Below the pieces are notes generated by a model. That model had not been told where the DNA came from and ran no database searches. It saw only the letters and a list, made by a program, of their open reading frames with translations. Positions 8,536 through 16,490 of a stretch of 64,000 nucleotides of DNA are shown piece by piece (positions within the stretch are counted from its first letter, which is position 1; each line of letters opens with the position of its first letter). Location of the stretch: positions 40,965 to 104,964 of the forward strand of contig NZ_MSGO01000008.1 in assembly GCF_001929375.1 (NCBI RefSeq), read 5' to 3'. The position numbers were made by a program, and so were the translations under genes. Source of the stretch: Actinomyces oris (lineage in GTDB: Bacteria; Actinomycetota; Actinomycetes; Actinomycetales; Actinomycetaceae).

Positions 8536-10068
8536 GTGACCGACTCCCCGGAGCGCCCGCAGCTCCCTCCCGCCATGGCCGACGCCCGCAGCCTCGTGGC
8601 GGCCCTCCTGGCCGAGGGCGTGCGCGAGGTCGTCCTGTGCCCGGGATCGCGCAGCGCCCCACTGGCGGACGCCCTGGCGGATGCCGCCGACGCCGGGCAC
8701 GTGCGTCTGCGCGTCGTCCTGGATGAGCGCAGCGCCGGTTTCATCGCCCTGGGGGCCGCCCGCGCCCACGCCCTGAGCGGGCACAGCCGCTGCGCCGCCG
8801 TCGTGACCACCTCGGGCACGGCCGTCTCCAACCTCCACCCGGCCGTCAGTGAGGCCGACGCCGCCGGCATCCCCCTGCTCGTCATCAGCGCCGACCGGCC
8901 CCACGAGCTGGTCGGCACCGGCGCCAGCCAGACCACCGAGCAGACCGGGCTCTTCGTACCGGCCCTGCGCCTGGGCGTGGACCTGCCCGCCGACCTGGCC
9001 GCCGACCTCGGGGGCAGCGCGGCCGACGCCGCCATCGCCGGGCAGGTGCGCCGCGCCGTCGTCGCGGCCACCGGGGCACTCAGCCGGGATCCCGGGCCGG
9101 CCCAGATCAACGCCCGCTTCCGCCCGCCCCTGACGGCGGAGGACACAGTGGAGGGCGCAGTACCCTCCGCCCCGGCGCTGCCCGCCCCACCGTCGGCCAC
9201 CGCAGCCCGGGCAGCAGCGCCTGCCGGCGCCCCGGCGGCCGATGATCGCCGGCGCCCCGGCCGCGGCTCCTCCTCGCAGGGGAAGGGCCTGGGACTCGTC
9301 GTCGCCGGTGACACCGCCCACCCGGCCGTCGGCTCCCTGGCCAGGTCTCTGGCCGAGCACCTTCACTGGCCGCTCCTGGCCGAGCCCACCTCCCACGCCC
9401 GCAGCGGCCCCCAGGCCCTGACCCGCTACGCCGAGCTGCTGGGCACCCCGGCGGGCCGCGCGCTCGCGGAGCAGGTCGAGCACCTCCTCGTCCTGGGCCA
9501 CCCCAGTCTCAGTCGCTCCGTCACCGCGCTCCTGGGGCGCGAGGATCTCGATATCACCGTCCTGACCGAGCGCGCCCGGTGGACCGATGTTCCCGGGCGG
9601 GCCCGGCGAGTCCTCCCAGTCGACGGCCCCGATCATGAGCCCGACGACGACGCCCTCCGCTCAGCCCGCCTGGCCGCCTCCCTCGGCCTGGAGAGGGCCG
9701 ACGCGGCCTGGACCGGCTCCTGGCGCCAGGCCGTGGCGGATCTTCCTGATTCGGGCCGCATCTCCAGCGCCGACGCCCTGGCCCGGGTCGTGTGGGAGGC
9801 GAGCCTGGCCCCTGGTGCCCCCGCCCTCCTGCTGGGCTCGTCCATGACGGTACGGCGCCTGGACCGACTCGCCCATCCCGGCGCCGCCACCCCGACGGCG
9901 GTCGCGAACCGCGGCCTGGCGGGCATCGACGGCACCATCGCCACCGGAATCGGACTGTGGATGGCCTCGGGGGCACCGGTTCGCGCCGTCATGGGTGACC
10001 TCGCCTTCCTCCACGACGCCATGTCCTTGAGTCGAGGCGTGCGTGAGGAGGAGGCCGACCTCAGGTGA
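8536..10068 (+). CDS. menD: MenD (SEPHCHC synthase), N-terminal main part, frameshifted at its end
   Basis: 510 residues of the thiamine-diphosphate enzyme that condenses isochorismate with 2-oxoglutarate. Conserved PGSRSAPLADAL, the catalytic glutamate region LDERSAGFIALG, TTSGTAVSNLHPAV and ADRPHELVGTGASQTTEQ are present. The chain reaches the cofactor-binding GDLAFLHDA motif and then stops at EEADLR. The missing remainder is encoded one frame away from 10065. Adding one G to the GG at 10064-10065 (CTCAGG to CTCAGGG) gives EADLRVIVVDDGGG and a protein of about 596 residues. Start GTG 8536 (VTDSPERPQLPP) precedes the conserved core by only 13 residues. A low-complexity Ala/Pro insertion lies at about residues 208-250. 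Confidence 0.9.
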   Translation: MTDSPERPQLPPAMADARSLVAALLAEGVREVVLCPGSRSAPLADALADAADAGHVRLRVVLDERSAGFIALGAARAHALSGHSRCAAVVTTSGTAVSNLHPAVSEADAAGIPLLVISADRPHELVGTGASQTTEQTGLFVPALRLGVDLPADLAADLGGSAADAAIAGQVRRAVVAATGALSRDPGPAQINARFRPPLTAEDTVEGAVPSAPALPAPPSATAARAAAPAGAPAADDRRRPGRGSSSQGKGLGLVVAGDTAHPAVGSLARSLAEHLHWPLLAEPTSHARSGPQALTRYAELLGTPAGRALAEQVEHLLVLGHPSLSRSVTALLGREDLDITVLTERARWTDVPGRARRVLPVDGPDHEPDDDALRSARLAASLGLERADAAWTGSWRQAVADLPDSGRISSADALARVVWEASLAPGAPALLLGSSMTVRRLDRLAHPGAATPTAVANRGLAGIDGTIATGIGLWMASGAPVRAVMGDLAFLHDAMSLSRGVREEEADLR

Positions 10069-10325
10069 TCGTCGTCGACGACGGCGGGGGCGCGATCTTC
10101 TCCCACCTCGAGTACGCCTACACCACGCCATCGGGACGGTTCGAACGGATCTTCTCCGCCCCCCAGCGTGCGGATATCGCCGCGCTGGGGGCAGCCCTGG
10201 GGGCCCGTGTCCATGTCCCCGATGATGCCGCGGCCCTCCGTAGGCTCCTGGCTGAGCCGGTCGATGGTGTGAGCGTCGTCGTCTGGGAGGCCACGAGACA
10301 CGGTCCTCACACCGTGACAACATGA
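10065..10325 (+). pseudogene. menD: MenD C-terminal fragment after frameshift
   Basis: 86 residues beginning VIVVDDGGGAIFSHLEYAYT, the ThDP/Mg-binding second half of MenD (GDL...N/D-G-G-G motif), continuing to FERIFSAPQRADIAALGAAL as in MenD C-termini. Its GTG overlaps the stop of the upstream part (GTGA). Separate re-initiation is conceivable, but a cofactor-binding fragment made alone would be unusual, so loss of one G at 10064-10065 (mutation or sequencing error) is the simpler reading. Confidence 0.85.
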
Positions 10326-10536
10326 ACGACGATAGGAATGAACGGCAGTCAGCGGAGTAGGACCCGCGGCAGTGGGGCCGGCTCACCCCGAGCCCACTGC
10401 CGGACTCCCAGCCCGCTGCGATACAACGGTTACACGATCCACAGCACAGCCTCAGGGAATCATCGGAAACGGTACAGAGCCCTGGTGTTGTCTACCCGTG
10501 GATCTGAGAGGGCGACACGCCCGAGGAGGAGCACAG

Positions 10537-12276
10537 ATGAGCGGATACGACGAGACGAGCCCGGAGGCCCACTGGCCGGCTGAGCCAGGAGCAGCGGCTG
10601 GCGACAGTCACTCCGGTGTCGACTCCTGGTCCGCCAGCAGCCAGGTCGGCCCGGGAACGGCGGTCTCCGGCGGCGAGGGTCCGAGTGCGACCGAGAACCA
10701 GGGCGGTTATGCGAATCTCTCACAGGCCTACGCCGCCGACGCCTCTCACTCCGAGCCGGTCCTGCCTCAGGGTGCAGGCGCGCAGCGCTGGAATGAGACC
10801 CGGCAGCTGCCCTCCGAACCTTCCACCTCGCAGCTGCCCGCCGACCAGTCGGCGTCGCTCTATGCGCAGTCCGCCCAGGGGCAGTACCAGCCCCAGCAGA
10901 TGTCTTACCAGCCGCAGCAGCAGCCTCAGGGCCAGTACTCCGCCCCTCAATCGCAGGCGGCGCCGTCCAGCTACTCGTCCACCCAGCAGCCCTACCAGGG
11001 GCAGCAGTCGCACTTAGGCTCGCCCTACACGAGCGTCCCGACAACGTCCGGTGATTACGCGCCGGCCGGCGCCCCCGCCGGGGAGTCCCTCTACGCGGTC
11101 TCCAAGTCCGCAGCCACTGAAAGCGGCACCACGAGGCGCCGCGGGCCGGGTTGGTTCGCCCTGGTCGCCTCCGTGGTGGTCGCCTCCCTGCTGGGTGCCG
11201 GGGGTGCTGTCGGTGCGGTCAGGTACATGGACGCTCGTGGTGGGGACGTCTCTTCGCGTTCCTCAGGGGCCCCGACGGCCATCGCCACCGGGAGCACGAC
11301 TCAGACCGTCAACAGCACTGGCCAGGCCCCCGACTGGGAGGCCGTCTCGGCCGCCGTGTCCAACGCCGTCGTCTCCATCGCCATCGCCACGGACAAGGGC
11401 AATGCGCTGGGCTCCGGAGTCATCTTCGACAAGGAGGGGCACATCATCACGAACAACCACGTGGTGGCGGGGGCCTCCGAGATCCAGGTGACGCTGGCCG
11501 ACGGTCGCGTCTATGACGCTGAGACCACCGGTACCGACCCCGCCACCGACCTGGCGGTCATCCAGCTCAAGGACGCCCCCGACAACCTGACCGTCGCCCA
11601 GCTCGGCGACTCCGACAAGCTGGCCACCGGTCAGGACGTTATGGCGATCGGTAACCCGCTGGGCTTGTCCTCGACCGTCACCACCGGCATCATCTCGGCC
11701 CTCGACCGGCCCGTCGTCAACTCCCAGAATGAGGACGGCTCGGGCGGTTCTGCGTCCTCGGCGGTCTACACCAATGCGATCCAGATCGACGCCGCCATCA
11801 ACCCCGGCAACTCCGGTGGGCCGCTCTTCGACGAGAAGGGGCGGGTCATCGGGATCACCAGCTCCATCGCCACTATGAGCCGCTCCGGCGGCGAGGGAGG
11901 CTCGGGAAGCATCGGCATCGGTTTCGCCATTCCCGTCAAGCTGGCGGACAAGGTCGCCAAGCAGCTCATCAAGTCCGGCACGGCCACGCACGCCTACCTG
12001 GGAGTCACCCTCGACACCGCTGGCGCCACGGCCGACGGCGAGAAGCGCGCCGGCGCCAAGATCACCTCGGTCGAAGGCGGCTCGCCGGCTGACAAGGCCG
12101 GGCTGAAGAAGGATGACGTCGTCATCGCCATTGATGGGAAGACCACCGCCCAGGGCTCGGCACTGACCGGTTACGTGCGCCAGTACTCCGCCAATGACAA
12201 GGTCAAGCTCACGATCATCCGCAACTCCAAGAAGCAGGACGTTGACGTGACCCTGGCTGAGCGCAAGGACTCCTGA
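10537..12276 (+). CDS. htrA: HtrA/DegP-type membrane-anchored serine protease
   Basis: 579 residues. Residues 1-200 are a disordered cytoplasmic region rich in Gln, Ser and Pro with QPQQ-type repeats. One membrane anchor (about 203-228, WFALVASVVVASLLGAG) follows an arginine-rich stop. The extracellular trypsin-like domain shows His in ITNNHVV, Asp in DPATDLAVIQL and Ser in NPGNSGGPLF. A single PDZ domain closes the protein (about 480-575, with AYLGVTL as its entry). It degrades or refolds damaged secreted proteins. The ATG at 10537 follows GAGGAGG; the upstream open frame is of non-coding character. Its end faces a 13-bp inverted repeat and a convergent gene cluster. Confidence 0.92.
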   Translation: MSGYDETSPEAHWPAEPGAAAGDSHSGVDSWSASSQVGPGTAVSGGEGPSATENQGGYANLSQAYAADASHSEPVLPQGAGAQRWNETRQLPSEPSTSQLPADQSASLYAQSAQGQYQPQQMSYQPQQQPQGQYSAPQSQAAPSSYSSTQQPYQGQQSHLGSPYTSVPTTSGDYAPAGAPAGESLYAVSKSAATESGTTRRRGPGWFALVASVVVASLLGAGGAVGAVRYMDARGGDVSSRSSGAPTAIATGSTTQTVNSTGQAPDWEAVSAAVSNAVVSIAIATDKGNALGSGVIFDKEGHIITNNHVVAGASEIQVTLADGRVYDAETTGTDPATDLAVIQLKDAPDNLTVAQLGDSDKLATGQDVMAIGNPLGLSSTVTTGIISALDRPVVNSQNEDGSGGSASSAVYTNAIQIDAAINPGNSGGPLFDEKGRVIGITSSIATMSRSGGEGGSGSIGIGFAIPVKLADKVAKQLIKSGTATHAYLGVTLDTAGATADGEKRAGAKITSVEGGSPADKAGLKKDDVVIAIDGKTTAQGSALTGYVRQYSANDKVKLTIIRNSKKQDVDVTLAERKDS

Positions 12277-12297
12277 CCGGGGAGGCTCCTGACTGCC

Positions 12298-13101
12298 CTA
12301 CCGAGACCGACGGCTCCAGGTCCAGGAGCCGTCGGTCAATTCTTCCTCGGTGGGTTCCAGGACGGCGAGGACGGTGCTGAGGGCCTCGGGTCCTGAGAGC
12401 TTGGCGCGCAGCCGGCCGTCGGTGGAGAAGGTGCTCAGGAGACGCTCCAGCTGGCGCATGCTCAGGGGAAGGTAGCCGATGGGGTAGCGAGTCTCTAGAT
12501 GGTTCTTGAGAACGATGACGGCGTCGGCCTGACGGACTCCGATGAGACGCGGGTGCTCCTTCCATGGAATCTCGAGGCTGTGTCCGTTGGCCTGAGTCAG
12601 CGCGATGCCGCTCTTGCTGACCGTGATACGACGTCTCACGGGGCGAAAACCATGAAGGGCCTGTAAGAGATAGGGGAGGCTCAGTGCTCCCAGTGCCGCT
12701 AAGGCTGCTGATCCGATCCAGTCACCCTGGCGGTGCAGTAACCAGGTGACTGCCGCGAGCGGTACTCCCAGAACACCCAGCAGTGGAACACTGACTTCAA
12801 ACAGGAGCATGCCGGTTGGGGTCGTCATGACGACTTGATGGCTGTCGTGACTCCAGTATGTTCGGCCGGCTGAAAGGAAGTACTTGAGGCACCAGGCTGC
12901 AACTGCGTAGCTGACGATGAAGACAGCGAGGTAGATCATGGCCAGCGCTGTGGTGGTGCTTCCGGTGAGAAACATGGGGATGCTGAACATGGCTGCGGCC
13001 ACAGCGATCGCTCCGAAGAACAGAGGTGCCCGATACCGGTTCTTGTCGATGCGTTCCGGCGTGATGGTGAGTTGGGCTGCCTTGCCCGTCAGGAAGCTCA
13101 T
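12298..13101 (-). CDS. tandem paralog 1: four-helix membrane protein with conserved C-terminal domain
   Basis: 267 residues (an ATG three codons upstream is also possible; AAGGA is better spaced for 13101). Four hydrophobic helices lie at about residues 25-48, 52-75, 98-122 and 128-152. A soluble C-terminal half follows: a beta-rich stretch beginning RRRITVSKSGIALT and a helical tail SMRQLERLLSTFSTDGRLR. The tail LSGPEALSTVLAVLEP is almost identical in the next two genes. No named family is recognised; the fold could be PH-like. Last of three paralogs transcribed leftward, downstream of a secreted-toxin-like gene, so an immunity role is my inference. Converges on htrA. Confidence 0.75.
   Translation of the reverse strand: MSFLTGKAAQLTITPERIDKNRYRAPLFFGAIAVAAAMFSIPMFLTGSTTTALAMIYLAVFIVSYAVAAWCLKYFLSAGRTYWSHDSHQVVMTTPTGMLLFEVSVPLLGVLGVPLAAVTWLLHRQGDWIGSAALAALGALSLPYLLQALHGFRPVRRRITVSKSGIALTQANGHSLEIPWKEHPRLIGVRQADAVIVLKNHLETRYPIGYLPLSMRQLERLLSTFSTDGRLRAKLSGPEALSTVLAVLEPTEEELTDGSWTWSRRSR
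12305..12337. terminator. 13-bp perfect inverted repeat between convergent genes
   Basis: GACCGACGGCTCC (12305-12317), 7-base loop, GGAGCCGTCGGTC (12325-12337). It begins 28 bases after the htrA stop and overlaps the last codons of the opposing gene (the GSWTWSRRS tail). There is no U-tract, but a stem this strong at a convergent junction is a plausible terminator for htrA. Confidence 0.5.
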
Positions 13102-13133
13102 GGCGGTCATCCTTGCGTTAGCGTTTGTGCTGT

Positions 13134-13922
13134 CTAGTGGCTCCAGGTCCAGGAGCCGTCGGTCCGTTCTTCCTCGGTGGGTTCCAGGACGGCGAGGACG
13201 GTGTTGAGTGCTTCGGGTCCCGAGAGCTTGGCGCGGAGCTGGCCGTCGGTGGTGAAGGTGTTCAGGAGGCGCTCGAATTGACGGAAGGTCAGCGGAAGGA
13301 AGCTGATCGGATACTTCAGCTCTCGTCTCTTCCTGAAGGAAATCACAACGATACCCTGTTGAAGTCTCGCCAGCCTCGGGTGTGCCCGCCAGGGGATAGA
13401 GTCAATATGACCGTCAAATTGAGTGAACTGGATGCCATTCCTGTCTATAGTGATTCGATTCAAAGAGAGGTTGTGGAGGCGTAACTTCCTTGGGTTAGGT
13501 GGATACTTGAATGCGAGGATGAATAGTGCGGCGGGGCCGATCCAATCTCCTCGAGTGTGGATTGACCAGGTGAATACCGCTAACGGTCCGGTGAGGGAGG
13601 TCAAGAGTGAGAAACTGGTCTCGTAGGCTGCCAACAATGTAGGGCAGCGCATAGCTACTTGGCGTTCTTGGAAATTCCAGTACGTGCGCCCCCTTCTCAT
13701 GAATGCCTTCATGTGAAAGGCAGAGAGCGTGTAGTGTAAAAAAACTGAAGTGAAGTACAGGAACGCTATCGATGTGCTTGTGTCATCGAAACGATATGTA
13801 AGGAAACAAAAGAGTCCGGCGATGCAGGCAAAGGCGAGTGTAACGAGCGGGCCGTACTTTCTGTCCCTGTCTCCACTTGTCGGTGAGACGGTGATACTAG
13901 TTCGTTTCGAGAACAGTTTCAT
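13134..13922 (-). CDS. tandem paralog 2: four-helix membrane protein
   Basis: 262 residues with the same plan as its neighbours: paired helices at about residues 26-45 and 50-72, a second pair at 100-120 and 130-148, then a soluble half with RNGIQFTQFDGHIDSIPWRAH and the tail FRQFERLLNTFTTDGQLR followed by LSGPEALNTVLAVLEP. The N-terminal membrane half is much more divergent from its paralogs than the C-terminal tail. Codon use is visibly less GC-rich than in core genes. It lies 32 bases upstream of paralog 1 and 33 bases downstream of paralog 3, so they form one leftward unit. Confidence 0.72.
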   Translation of the reverse strand: MKLFSKRTSITVSPTSGDRDRKYGPLVTLAFACIAGLFCFLTYRFDDTSTSIAFLYFTSVFLHYTLSAFHMKAFMRRGRTYWNFQERQVAMRCPTLLAAYETSFSLLTSLTGPLAVFTWSIHTRGDWIGPAALFILAFKYPPNPRKLRLHNLSLNRITIDRNGIQFTQFDGHIDSIPWRAHPRLARLQQGIVVISFRKRRELKYPISFLPLTFRQFERLLNTFTTDGQLRAKLSGPEALNTVLAVLEPTEEERTDGSWTWSH

Positions 13923-13955
13923 GTGCTGAAGTCTTCGTGAAGCGGTGCCACTGAT

Positions 13956-14759
13956 CTATTGTAGGTTCTTTGCGGTAGTTCCACTGGAATACCAGGTCCA
14001 GGAGCCGCCGCTCCGTTCTTCCTCGGTGGGTTCCAGGACAGTGAGGACGGTGCTGACGGCCTCGGGTCCTGAGAGCTTGGCGCGTAACTGGCGATCGGTG
14101 GAGAAGGTGTTAAGGATGCGTTCGAGCTGGCGCATGCCCATGGGGAGGTAGCCGACGGGGTAACGGATCTCCTGGCGGTTCTTGAGGGTGATGACCGCAT
14201 CACCCTGGTGGATGCCCATGAGATGTGGATGGGCCTTCCAGGGGATAGCGTCAGTGTGTCCGTCGATTTGAGTGAGTTTAATACCACTCTTAGTAAGTGA
14301 AATTCTCTGTCGAGTGAGCCCTCGCGCTCGAACGATAGGCATCAAGTATCGAATACCTATCGATCCAATGATGAGAAGCACGGCTGGCCCTATCCACTCA
14401 CCGCGTTGTCGTAGGACCCAGGCTACGATGCCAAGAGGGCAGGAGAGACTCACTAGCAGCAGTGTCCCAAGTTCCCAATTGACTAATGTCCTTGTAGTCG
14501 TCAGAACCACGCCGCGTTCGCTGCGACGCCAAAAAAGATAGATTCTATGTGAACTCTCCCTTAAATAAATCTGCGAAAGATATAGTGATGCAATCGGTGC
14601 GGACAGATATAGAAATGAAAATCCATTGACATACTCGCTGTAGTAGAATGCGCCGCAGCCGGCAGCAATGGCGGTAAAAAGACAAAATAGGAATAGGTTT
14701 ACCCCTTTGGAACGGCCCTCGTCAGCCTTTTTGGTGGACTGCAGTCTTGTGCTGCTCAT
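13956..14759 (-). CDS. tandem paralog 3: four-helix membrane protein
   Basis: 267 residues. A basic N-terminus (STKKADEGRSKG) precedes helices at about residues 24-42, 46-66, 92-115 and 120-142. The soluble half carries TKSGIKLTQIDGHTDAIPWK and MGMRQLERILNTFSTDRQLR, then LSGPEAVSTVLTVLEP. First of the three-gene array and nearest to the IS5 element. No Shine-Dalgarno is evident before the ATG. Role unknown; by position and topology a candidate immunity or chaperone-like membrane partner of the upstream secreted protein (inference). Confidence 0.72.
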   Translation of the reverse strand: MSSTRLQSTKKADEGRSKGVNLFLFCLFTAIAAGCGAFYYSEYVNGFSFLYLSAPIASLYLSQIYLRESSHRIYLFWRRSERGVVLTTTRTLVNWELGTLLLVSLSCPLGIVAWVLRQRGEWIGPAVLLIIGSIGIRYLMPIVRARGLTRQRISLTKSGIKLTQIDGHTDAIPWKAHPHLMGIHQGDAVITLKNRQEIRYPVGYLPMGMRQLERILNTFSTDRQLRAKLSGPEAVSTVLTVLEPTEEERSGGSWTWYSSGTTAKNLQ

Positions 14760-14897
14760 TGGCTAGTCTTGTGGTTTTCGATCTTCGTGCTACGCATAAC
14801 TTGATTCCTGTCTGATCTGACTCAAGGAGAACCTGAGCTGAGTGAGGTTCATGATGCAAAAGGTGATACAAGGGAGTGGGAGGATATTGCGTCCATT

Positions 14898-15776
14898 GAA
14901 GGTTATTCAGGGGAGGGTGTTGGGGTTTGGGTGGGTGTGTTATGCAGGGGTGATGGCTCGTTCCTGTGGGAGAATTCTTGTCGCCAGACAAAACCTCTAT
15001 GGAAACGAGCCATCGCCGTGAAGTGTACCACCGGGCTGAGTGCCCATCAGCTCGCCGAGCTGACCCAGTGGATCAGCCAGAGCAAACCGCTCCACACCAT
15101 CCCGGCGATCCTCGGGGTGGCCGGGTCGCTGCAGGCGACGCTGATCTACCTTCGCCATAACCTTCCTCAGGCCGCCATCGGTGAGCTGCTCGGCGTGTCC
15201 CAGCCCACCGTCTCCCGGGCCGTCAAGGCCCGCCCTGAGCTGGTCACCCGCGCCCTGGACGGCTACCTCATCACCGCCGAGGAGGTCGCCCCGGGCTGCG
15301 ACTACGTCCTGGACGGCACTCTGATGCCCTGCTGGAGCTGGAAGGCCCACCCCGAGCTGTGGTCGGGCAAGCACAAGCGCACCGGGCTCAACGTCCAGGT
15401 CCTGGTCACCCCCGCCGGTCGTCTGGTGTGGATCTCGGACCCCTGCCCGGGCTCAACCCATGACGTCGCCGCCCTGAACGCCTCCGGCCTGCTCGAGGGC
15501 CTCGACGTCAGCGGGTGGGTCGCCGACAAGGGCTACATCGGACGGGGGATGATCACCCCACCAAGGAAGCCGGCCGGCAAACAGCTCTCCGACACCGCCA
15601 AGAAGGTCAGCCGCAGCATCAACCGGGTCAGGTACATAGTCGAGTAGGTCAACGCCCACATCAAGGCCTGGAAGATCCTCAAGGAGGACTACCGACGCCC
15701 CCTGAACACATTCCCACAAACCATCACAGCCACCCTCATGCTCTACACCTACACCACCACCCCCTGAATAACCTTC
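14898..15776 (+). mobile_element. IS5-family insertion sequence (ISL2-like), 879 bp
   Basis: Terminal inverted repeats GAAGGTTATTCAGGGG (14898-14913) and its exact complement (15761-15776). Target duplication ATT at 14895-14897 and 15777-15779. One transposase gene, broken by an amber codon. A 3-bp ANT duplication fits the ISL2 group of IS5. It separates the toxin-like gene from the paralog array. The terminal repeats share their first 12 bases with the 79-bp repeat at 5609. Confidence 0.85.
15018..15767 (+). pseudogene. IS5-family DDE transposase with internal amber codon
   Basis: GTG at 15018 opens KCTTGLSAHQLAELTQWIS, a helix-turn-helix follows (AAIGELLGVSQPTVSRAV, about residues 55-72), then the DDE domain: first Asp in DYVLDGTLMP, second Asp in GSTHDVAALN, Glu in RYIVE. 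Directly after that Glu, TAG at 15645-15647 stops translation. The frame stays open beyond it (VNAHIKAWKILKEDY...) to a TGA at 15765-15767 just inside the right terminal repeat. A CAG-to-TAG change of the next glutamine explains it. The product lacks its last 40 residues and is probably inactive. Confidence 0.85.
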
Positions 15777-16104
15777 ATTGTTTCCAATCTAGTTGGAACT
15801 GCCATAAGCCTCGAGTATTTTGTGTATGAAGAGTGTTTGCTGTGACTAATGAGGATGTGTTCGGAGAAATAACGGTGAGTATCCTTAGTGCCAGTGACTA
15901 TGGGGTTGTTGCTCGTAAAATGTACGTAAACACGTTGCTGTTGTAGCCGTCCCTTGCGAATCGTGGTTTGCAAACTAGCTGTGGAGATTAATGAATGAGC
16001 TGTCCTTGGGTGGTGATATGGATAAAGTTGGTATCGGGACCCAACTATCAATCTTCATCTACATATGGTCGAGATGCGAAACTATAACTGAATTGCCGAA
16101 GGTC
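15777..16104. other. AT-rich gap between IS5 element and toxin-like gene
   Basis: 328 bases, clearly less GC-rich than the core. Rejoining the sequence across the IS gives a plus-strand frame (14805-14897 then 15780-15843) ending TAISLEYFVYEECLL and stop, whose TGA overlaps a GTG opening TNEDVFGEITVSILSASDYG (stop near 15944). A further short frame starts with ATG at 15991 after GGAG. None has a recognisable family or a clear start for the first piece. They may be decayed genes. Confidence 0.3.
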
Positions 16105-16395
16105 TCACCCGAACACGGCTTTCCAAGCTGATCCTACAGTGGCATTCCAAGCGTCCTTGATTCCCTCGTCGATACGTTCTCGGGTTCTGAGTGGAACCCA
16201 GCTTTCATACGCTTTTCCTACGCCCCAAGAGACCGCTCCGCCGACCAGTACAACAACTGCCGCAGTACCCCAAGCGGGAAGTGTGGCGGCGGCCGCCGCG
16301 GTGACTACTGCTCCGGCGGCAAAACCCGCAGCTGTCTCTAATCCTACTTGACTTGGAGATTTTCCGTTATAAATTTTCCATCCGGAAAGCGCCAA
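16105..16395 (-). CDS. C-terminal part of a frameshifted secreted toxin-like protein
   Basis: 96 residues if read alone from the ATG at 16395. Two hydrophobic, Gly/Ala-rich stretches (TAAGFAAGAVVTAAAAATLP and AAVVVLVGGAVSWGVGKAYE) are followed by RERIDEGIKDAWNATVGSAW, a tail seen at the end of many actinobacterial WXG/LXG-type secreted proteins. The frame is open far upstream of this ATG, through WLDEPKHQPELKAAHLHLQP, and meets the upstream gene if one A is added to the seven A at 16517-16523. So this is most likely the end of the 17258-16491 gene rather than a gene of its own. Confidence 0.7.
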   Translation of the reverse strand: MALSGWKIYNGKSPSQVGLETAAGFAAGAVVTAAAAATLPAWGTAAVVVLVGGAVSWGVGKAYESWVPLRTRERIDEGIKDAWNATVGSAWKAVFG

Positions 16396-16490
16396 GGTTA
16401 AAGTGGTACCTGTGCGCTGTGCGAGTTTTTTTTGCCTTGGCTGTAAGTGTAGGTGAGCCGCCTTTAGCTCGGGCTGATGCTTCGGCTCGT

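Noticed and set aside
15749..16051. Minus-strand 100-codon frame between the IS and the toxin-like gene
   Set aside because: It runs into the IS terminal repeat, has no ribosome-binding site and no recognisable motif.
16105..16395. Independent small hydrophobic protein
   Set aside because: Its frame runs well upstream of the ATG and joins the preceding gene after a one-base correction, so it was treated as a fragment, though listed for completeness.
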